This document shows, piece after piece, positions 6,438-10,707 of a stretch of DNA of 10,707 nt. Source of the DNA: Candidatus Nealsoniibacteriota bacterium (GTDB lineage: Bacteria > Patescibacteriota > Minisyncoccia > Minisyncoccales > RBG-13-42-11); NCBI GenBank assembly GCA_003556525.1, contig PWRH01000061.1, positions 1-10,707 of the forward strand, read 5' to 3'. Below the pieces are notes generated by a model that searched no databases, was not told the DNA's origin, and saw nothing but the letters and a program-made list of their open reading frames with translations. The translations under genes were made by a program, and so were the position numbers. The first letter of the stretch is position 1. Each line of letters begins with the position of its first letter.

Positions 6438-7700
6438 ATGTTTAAAAAAACAACCCTGAAAAATAAACTGAGAATTATTAATGTTCCCCAAAAAAACACT
6501 CGGGCAGTGACTGTTTTGGCCCTGGTTAAAACAGGCTCAAAATATGAAACAAGTAAAACAAAGGGGATTTCCCATTTTTTGGAACATCTTTATTTCAAGG
6601 GCACCCAAAAAAGACCTTCTTCTTTGGCGGTTGCCGAAACTTTGGACAAGTTGGGAGGAGTTTATAATGCCTTTACTTCCGAAGAATATACCGGCTATTA
6701 TGCAAAGGTTGAAGCATCTCATTTTGAAACAGCTCTTGATTGGGTTTCCGATATTTTTCTTAATTCATTGTTGCCCGAAGAAGAAATTGAAAAGGAAAGA
6801 GGTGTGATAACGGAAGAAATAAATATGTATTTGGATACGCCAATGCTCTATATCGGCGAAGTTTGGAAAAGTTTACTTTACGGAGATCAACCTGCCGGTT
6901 GGGATATTGCCGGTACCAAAGAAACAGTGGCTGCAATTAAAAGAAATCAGCTAATAGACTATATGAAGTCACAATATGTTGCTTCAAACACCATTGTTTG
7001 TTTATCGGGAAACATTCCGCCAAGCTCAGTCAAAAAAGCGGAAAAATATTTTTCCCTAATTGCCACCAATAAACCTAAAACAAAACTTCCTGTTGCTGAA
7101 AACCAAAAAAAAGCCAAAGCCTTGGTTTTTCCCAAAAAAACCGATCAAACCCATTTGGTACTGGGTGTTAGAGCATTCAATCTTTTCCATCCCCAAAAAT
7201 TCACCTTAAGTGTTTTGGGAGCTATTTTGGGAGGAATGATGAGTTCGCGCTTGTTTGTTGAACTGAGAGAAAAGCTGGGTTTGGCCTATTATGTTAAAAC
7301 CGAAGTTGATGCGGATCCTGATGCTGGCTATTTAGCCACTAAAGTTGGTACTGACAATCAAAGAGTTGGCCAGGCCATTTCAACTATTTTAAAAGAATAC
7401 GCTAAATTATCAAAAGAAAAAATAAGCCCAAGTGAGCTTAAAAAAGGAAAAGAAAATCTTAAAGGAAAGTTGGCCCTTTATTTGGAGCCTTCGGACACAA
7501 AAGCTTTTTTCTATGCAAGTCAAGATCTTTTGGAGGGAAAAATTTTAACCATGGATCAGGTTTTTGAAAGAATTGATAAAGTTAGCCAAAATGATATTCT
7601 TAAAGTAGCTAAAGAAATTTTTAGGCCTGAAAGATTGAACTTGGCTCTAATAGGTCCTTTTAAAGACAAGCTTAAATTTGAAAAACAATTAAGACTTTGA
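6438..7700 (+). CDS. M16 family zinc metallopeptidase (processing peptidase/insulinase-like)
   Basis: The 420-residue protein contains the inverted zinc-binding motif HxxEH as His46-Phe-Leu-Glu49-His50, in the context GISHFLEHLYFKGT. The downstream glutamate ligand lies in ERGVITEEI, most likely Glu127 (Glu126 possible). Both repeated halves expected of the mitochondrial-processing-peptidase-like M16B group are present: the catalytic half at about residues 1-210 and the second half containing GGMMSSRLFVELREKLGLAYYV, the R/Y substrate-binding segment. All catalytic residues are intact, so it should be active on short or unfolded peptides. There is no signal peptide, so it is probably cytoplasmic, although bacterial relatives are also discussed as envelope-associated. 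It starts 4 nt after glyS and ends in TGA, the only TGA stop in the window. The following 155 nt contain repeats instead of a gene. Bacterial M16B proteins often come in pairs; no second one is adjacent here. Confidence 0.92.
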   Translation: MFKKTTLKNKLRIINVPQKNTRAVTVLALVKTGSKYETSKTKGISHFLEHLYFKGTQKRPSSLAVAETLDKLGGVYNAFTSEEYTGYYAKVEASHFETALDWVSDIFLNSLLPEEEIEKERGVITEEINMYLDTPMLYIGEVWKSLLYGDQPAGWDIAGTKETVAAIKRNQLIDYMKSQYVASNTIVCLSGNIPPSSVKKAEKYFSLIATNKPKTKLPVAENQKKAKALVFPKKTDQTHLVLGVRAFNLFHPQKFTLSVLGAILGGMMSSRLFVELREKLGLAYYVKTEVDADPDAGYLATKVGTDNQRVGQAISTILKEYAKLSKEKISPSELKKGKENLKGKLALYLEPSDTKAFFYASQDLLEGKILTMDQVFERIDKVSQNDILKVAKEIFRPERLNLALIGPFKDKLKFEKQLRL

Positions 7701-7737
7701 AGCAAAAAAAAATAACATAAAATAATAAGCAAAAAGC

Positions 7738-7837
7738 ACGAAATACGAAACAAACGTTTTTAACTTATTAATACGGACAATAATTTATTTAAAATTTTGA
7801 ATTTCGAATTTGTTTCGAATTTCGATATTCGAATTTA
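7738..7837. repeat. Intergenic heptamer (GAATTTC) cluster with long imperfect inverted repeat
   Basis: The 155-nt gap between the M16 gene and the AI-2E-family gene holds an array of 7-base units: GAATTTC (7799-7805), GAATTTG (7806-7812), a partial TTTC (7813-7816), GAATTTC (7817-7823), GATATTC (7824-7830) and GAATTTA (7831-7837). This produces three TTCGAA palindromes. On the left side, ACGAAATACGAAACAAA (7738-7754) is complementary at 15 of 17 positions to TTTGTTTCGAATTTCGA (7809-7825), with 54 nt between. The region has no open frame of note and no T-tract after the stem, so it does not look like a standard terminator. A perfect TATAAT follows at 7848-7853, but only 2 nt before the next ATG and with no -35 partner. 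It could be a genome-wide intergenic repeat, a folded RNA element or a regulatory site. Confidence 0.7.
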
Positions 7838-7855
7838 ATTATTTAATTATAATAT

Positions 7856-8914
7856 ATGGAAAACAAAAGTATATTAGATGTTTCTTGGGCAGGAATTTTT
7901 AAGGTTGTTTTTGTATTACTCATTGCCTATATCCTTTTTTTGATAAAAGATATTTTAATTTTGATTATTTTTTCTTTGGTTATTTCTGTTTTATTCAATC
8001 CTTTGATCGACTTTTTTCAAAGACTGAAAGTTCCCCGGGTTGTTTCAGCCGGCCTTATTTATTTTTTTAGCTTTGTCGGCTTGGCGCTAATTGTTTATTT
8101 TATGTCTTTGTCTTTTATCCCCGAAGTACAGCTTTTTGCCGAATCATTTTCGGATTATTTTACAAAAATTGCACCGCCCCTTAAGGGAATGGGTATTGAA
8201 GCTTTTGAAAGCTTTGACATTTTTATTGAAACTTTTGAAGACTGGCTAAAGGGAGCTTCTTCCAATATTTTTGCCGCGCTTTCCTCTTTTTTCGGCGGAG
8301 CGTTTAGCGCTGTCTTTGTTGTTTTTCTTGCCTTTTTCTTTTCTTTGGAAGAAAAAGGAATGGAAAAAACAATAAAGCTGTTTTTCCCTAAAAAACAGGA
8401 AGAGCTGGCCCTAAATGTTTGGAAAAGATCTCAAAAAAAGATTTCCGGCTGGTTTGGTGCCAGAATTGCCTGCTCTATTTTTGTAGCCATAGCTTCTTTT
8501 ATAGCATTAAAGATTTTTAAGATTGATTATGCGCTAAGTTTCAGTTTATTTGCCGGTATAACCAATATTATTCCTTATTTGGGCCCGATGGTTGCCGGAG
8601 CATTAATTACGATTTTGGTTTTTATTGAAGACTGGACTAAAGCGATTTTTATTATGTTTGCGTTTATTATAATCCAGCAACTTGAGGGTAATATAATTTC
8701 TCCGATTTTAACAAAAAGATTTATCGGCCTGCCACCTTCTTTGGTTTTAATTTCTCTAATAATCGGCGGTCAGCTTTGGGGTCTTTTGGGAATGATTTTG
8801 GTAATTCCTTTAGCCGGAATTTTGTTTGAGTTTATCAGAGATTATTTGAAAAAGAAAAAGGAAAGGGACGGCCTGGTTCAAGAAGAGGCGTCAGCAAGAT
8901 CAATAGTTACTTAA
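7856..8914 (+). CDS. AI-2E family (PerM/YdiK-type) polytopic membrane protein
   Basis: This 352-residue protein has the layout of the AI-2E transporter family (PF01594). Hydrophobic helices lie at about residues 14-31, 32-49, 62-86 and 140-163, then several in the C-terminal half from about 205 to 330. A soluble segment of about 50 residues (EVQLFAESFSDYFTKIAPPLKG...) follows the third helix, as usual. The signature segment ALSFSLFAGITNIIPYLGPM surrounds Pro240 and Gly243. The C-terminus ends in a charged cytoplasmic tail (KKKKERDGLVQEE). Members export various small molecules or ions; the autoinducer-2 name comes from E. coli TqsA and should not be taken as the substrate here. The gene lies 1 nt before rsmI and starts a compact three-gene run. 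There is no Shine-Dalgarno, and no in-frame alternative start nearby. Family assignment is strong; substrate is unknown. Confidence 0.9.
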   Translation: MENKSILDVSWAGIFKVVFVLLIAYILFLIKDILILIIFSLVISVLFNPLIDFFQRLKVPRVVSAGLIYFFSFVGLALIVYFMSLSFIPEVQLFAESFSDYFTKIAPPLKGMGIEAFESFDIFIETFEDWLKGASSNIFAALSSFFGGAFSAVFVVFLAFFFSLEEKGMEKTIKLFFPKKQEELALNVWKRSQKKISGWFGARIACSIFVAIASFIALKIFKIDYALSFSLFAGITNIIPYLGPMVAGALITILVFIEDWTKAIFIMFAFIIIQQLEGNIISPILTKRFIGLPPSLVLISLIIGGQLWGLLGMILVIPLAGILFEFIRDYLKKKKERDGLVQEEASARSIVT

Positions 8915-8915
8915 A

Positions 8916-9587
8916 ATGGCAACTCTCTATATTGTCGCCACTCCTATTGGAAACTTGGAAGATATTTCCAAAAGAGCACTCCGAATATTATCGGAGGTTG
9001 ATTTGGTTTTATGCGAGGACACCAGGATAACGAAAAAATTACTTAATCATTACAAAATCAATACCCCAACCATAAGCTATCACCAGCATTCAAAATTAAA
9101 AAAAATTGACCAAATTGTTGATTTTTTAAAACAAGGAAAAGAACTGGCCCTTGTTTCAGACGCGGGTACTCCGGGAATTTCCGATCCGGGAAACAGGCTA
9201 ATTGAACTAATCCGGGATAAATACGATTTAAAAGTAATGATTATTCCGATTCCGGGCCCTTCGGCAGTTATTAGCGCAGCCTCAATTTCCGGTTTTCCAA
9301 TGGATAAGTTTTTATTTTTGGGCTTTCCGCCCATTAAAAACAAAAGAGATAAATTTTTTCAGGAAATAATGGCTTCAAAATATCCGGTTGTTTTTTTCGA
9401 GTCTTGTTATAGAATATTAAAAACACTAACCCAATTAAAGGAATTGGAGAAAAATTTGGAAATTATGGTTTCCCGGGAATTAACCAAAAAATTTGAAACA
9501 ACTTATAGAGGAAAAATTGAAAAAGTAATTAATGAGATTGAAAAAGACAAAGTTAAGGGAGAGTTTGTGGTTGTTATTAAAAGATAA
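8916..9587 (+). CDS. rsmI: 16S rRNA (cytidine-1402-2'-O)-methyltransferase RsmI, short form
   Basis: RsmI uses S-adenosylmethionine to methylate the ribose 2'-OH of C1402 in 16S rRNA at the decoding centre. The tetrapyrrole-methylase fold motifs are in order: LYIVATPIGNLEDIS (residues 4-18), LCEDTR (32-37), LVSDAGTPGISDPG (79-92) with the glycine-rich SAM loop, and PIPGPSA (111-117). Then follow FLFLGFPP and the FFES segment. At 223 residues it is shorter than typical RsmI (about 280-290): it ends at KGEFVVVIKR, where the methyltransferase domain normally ends, so the usual small C-terminal domain is missing. All catalytic-domain motifs are intact, so this looks like a natural short version instead of a broken gene. 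It lies 1 nt after the AI-2E-family gene and 2 nt before metG, with no Shine-Dalgarno. Confidence 0.93.
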   Translation: MATLYIVATPIGNLEDISKRALRILSEVDLVLCEDTRITKKLLNHYKINTPTISYHQHSKLKKIDQIVDFLKQGKELALVSDAGTPGISDPGNRLIELIRDKYDLKVMIIPIPGPSAVISAASISGFPMDKFLFLGFPPIKNKRDKFFQEIMASKYPVVFFESCYRILKTLTQLKELEKNLEIMVSRELTKKFETTYRGKIEKVINEIEKDKVKGEFVVVIKR

Positions 9588-9589
9588 TT

Positions 9590-10707
9590 ATGAGTAAAAA
9601 AAAGTTTTATATTACAACAAGTATTGCCTATACCAATGCTTTGCCGCATCTCGGTTTTGCGTTGGAGCTGGTGCAGGCAGACGTTGTTGCAAGATATCAG
9701 AGGATTTTAAAAAAAGATGTTTGGTTTTTAACAGGCACGGACGAGCATGGTATAAAAATTTTTGAAAAAGCGAAAGAGGCAAATAAAACTCCTGCTGATT
9801 TTTGTAATGAAGTATCGATAAAATTCAGAGAATTAACGGATAAGCTCAATATTTCAAATAATGATTTTATCAGAACAACCGACAAAAAAAAGCATTGGCC
9901 GGCTGTTTTTAAGCTTTGGCAAAAACTGAAAATTAAAAAAGATATTTATCAAAAGGAATATCAAGGGCTTTATTGTGTTGGCTGTGAAGCGTTTATTTTA
10001 GAAAGAGACTTGATTGATAAAAAATGTCCGAACCATCAAAGAGAGCCCGAGCCGGTAAAAGAGAAAAATTATTTTTTTAAACTTTCCAAATATTCAAAAA
10101 AGATTAGAGAAAATATTGTTAAAAATAAAATCAAAATTATTCCGGAAAAAAAGAAGAAAGAAATACTTTCTTTTCTCGACAAAGGGCTGGAAGATGTCAG
10201 CTTTTCAAGACCCAAAGAAAAAGTGGCATGGGGGATACCTGTTCCTGAAGACAAAAGTCAGTTAATTTATTGTTGGGCCGACGCTTTAGCAAATTATATT
10301 TCAGCTGTCGGTTATGCGGATCAAAAAAAAGACTTCAAAAAATATTGGCCGGCTGAAATTCATTTTATAGGCAAAGATATTTTTAAATTTCACACCCTAA
10401 TTTGGCCGGGAATGCTTTTGTCTGCCGGGCTTGAATTGCCTCGAAAAATATTTATTCATGGATTTATAACCTCAGATGGAAAAAAAATGTCAAAAAGCCT
10501 GGGTAATGTTATCAATCCTTTTGATTTGATTGAAAAATACGGTACGGATGCAGTCAGATATTTTTTGCTTCGCGAGATTCCCTCTGTAGAAGACGGTGAT
10601 TTTACATATGAAAAATTTGAACAAAGATATAATAGTGATTTGGCAAACGGTTTGGGTAATTTGGTTTCAAGAACAACAACTTTGGCTGAAAAGTTTAAAG
10701 TTAAGCC
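9590..10707 (+). CDS. metG: Methionyl-tRNA synthetase, 3' end beyond the window
   Basis: MetRS charges initiator and elongator tRNA-Met with methionine in the cytoplasm. The open frame runs from ATG 9590 to the window edge, 372 complete codons, and is cut by the window, not by a mutation. The class I ATP-binding motif appears as His20-Leu-Gly-Phe23 (NALPHLGFALE), where HIGH/HLGH is usual. FLTGTDEHG follows. The connective domain has one zinc knuckle, Cys129-x2-Cys132 and Cys146-x2-His149, as in Thermus-like MetRS. SRPKEKVAWGIPVP, IHFIGKDIFKFHTLIWP and KMSKS (299-303, in DGKKMSKSLGN) complete the catalytic domain, and the anticodon-binding helical domain begins with YGTDAVRYFLLREIP. The gene follows rsmI by 2 nt, without a Shine-Dalgarno. 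Whether a C-terminal tRNA-binding (Trbp111-like) domain is present cannot be seen. Confidence 0.95.
   Translation, partial: MSKKKFYITTSIAYTNALPHLGFALELVQADVVARYQRILKKDVWFLTGTDEHGIKIFEKAKEANKTPADFCNEVSIKFRELTDKLNISNNDFIRTTDKKKHWPAVFKLWQKLKIKKDIYQKEYQGLYCVGCEAFILERDLIDKKCPNHQREPEPVKEKNYFFKLSKYSKKIRENIVKNKIKIIPEKKKKEILSFLDKGLEDVSFSRPKEKVAWGIPVPEDKSQLIYCWADALANYISAVGYADQKKDFKKYWPAEIHFIGKDIFKFHTLIWPGMLLSAGLELPRKIFIHGFITSDGKKMSKSLGNVINPFDLIEKYGTDAVRYFLLREIPSVEDGDFTYEKFEQRYNSDLANGLGNLVSRTTTLAEKFKVK

Noticed and set aside
7698..7700. TGA stop of the M16 gene as a sign of recoded UGA (glycine) as in Gracilibacteria
   Set aside because: No other gene has an in-frame TGA, the protein already has full family length at this stop, and Gly positions in all motifs use GGN codons.
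7701..7855. CRISPR array or tRNA in the 155-nt gap
   Set aside because: The units are 7 nt without spacers, and no cloverleaf or T-loop (GTTCRANNC) pattern is present.
1..10707. A defence system, prophage or mobile island
   Set aside because: No nuclease, toxin-antitoxin, integrase, transposase or phage structural motifs were seen; the type IV-like ATPase is of a kind common on CPR chromosomes and is not by itself evidence of a conjugative element.

Overview
This AT-rich window carries nine genes, all on the + strand and tightly packed. It reads as an ordinary stretch of a bacterial chromosome, most likely from the Candidate Phyla Radiation (Patescibacteria, Parcubacteria/Microgenomates-like). 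That placement is an inference. It rests on the type IV secretion-like ATPase with its Walker B and HQ motifs, the large membrane-anchored protein of repeated Ig/DUF11-like modules, a single-chain glycyl-tRNA synthetase, a short RsmI, tiny intergenic gaps and an almost complete lack of Shine-Dalgarno sequences. UGA appears to be a stop: one gene ends in TGA and no in-frame TGA interrupts the others, so there is no sign of the recoded UGA of Gracilibacteria/Absconditabacteria.

Region by region: (a) 1-480 is the C-terminal end of a VirD4/TraG/TrwB-type ATPase. (b) 520-2431 holds a 559-residue, extremely Glu/Lys-rich protein of unknown function and a 70-residue hypothetical protein, behind a plausible weak promoter. 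(c) A weak hairpin follows, then recO and, 4 nt later, a 560-residue surface protein, closed by a strong intrinsic terminator at 4965-4993. (d) A good sigma70-type promoter (5000-5028) lies so close to glyS that the transcript would be nearly leaderless; glyS is followed after 4 nt by an M16 zinc peptidase. (e) A 155-nt gap contains heptamer GAATTTC-type repeats and a long imperfect inverted repeat. (f) An AI-2E-family membrane protein, rsmI and metG form a compact run with 1-2 nt spacing; metG runs off the window end.

Functionally this is mostly information processing (RecO repair, GlyRS, MetRS, 16S rRNA methylation) mixed with envelope proteins. The recO-glyS and rsmI-metG neighbourhoods resemble old bacterial gene orders known from Firmicutes. 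I see no CRISPR array, tRNA, rRNA, insertion sequence or phage gene. The least explained items are the Glu/Lys-rich protein beside the secretion-like ATPase, the surface protein lodged between recO and glyS, and the repeat cluster at 7738-7837. I do not see a convincing undescribed multi-gene system.
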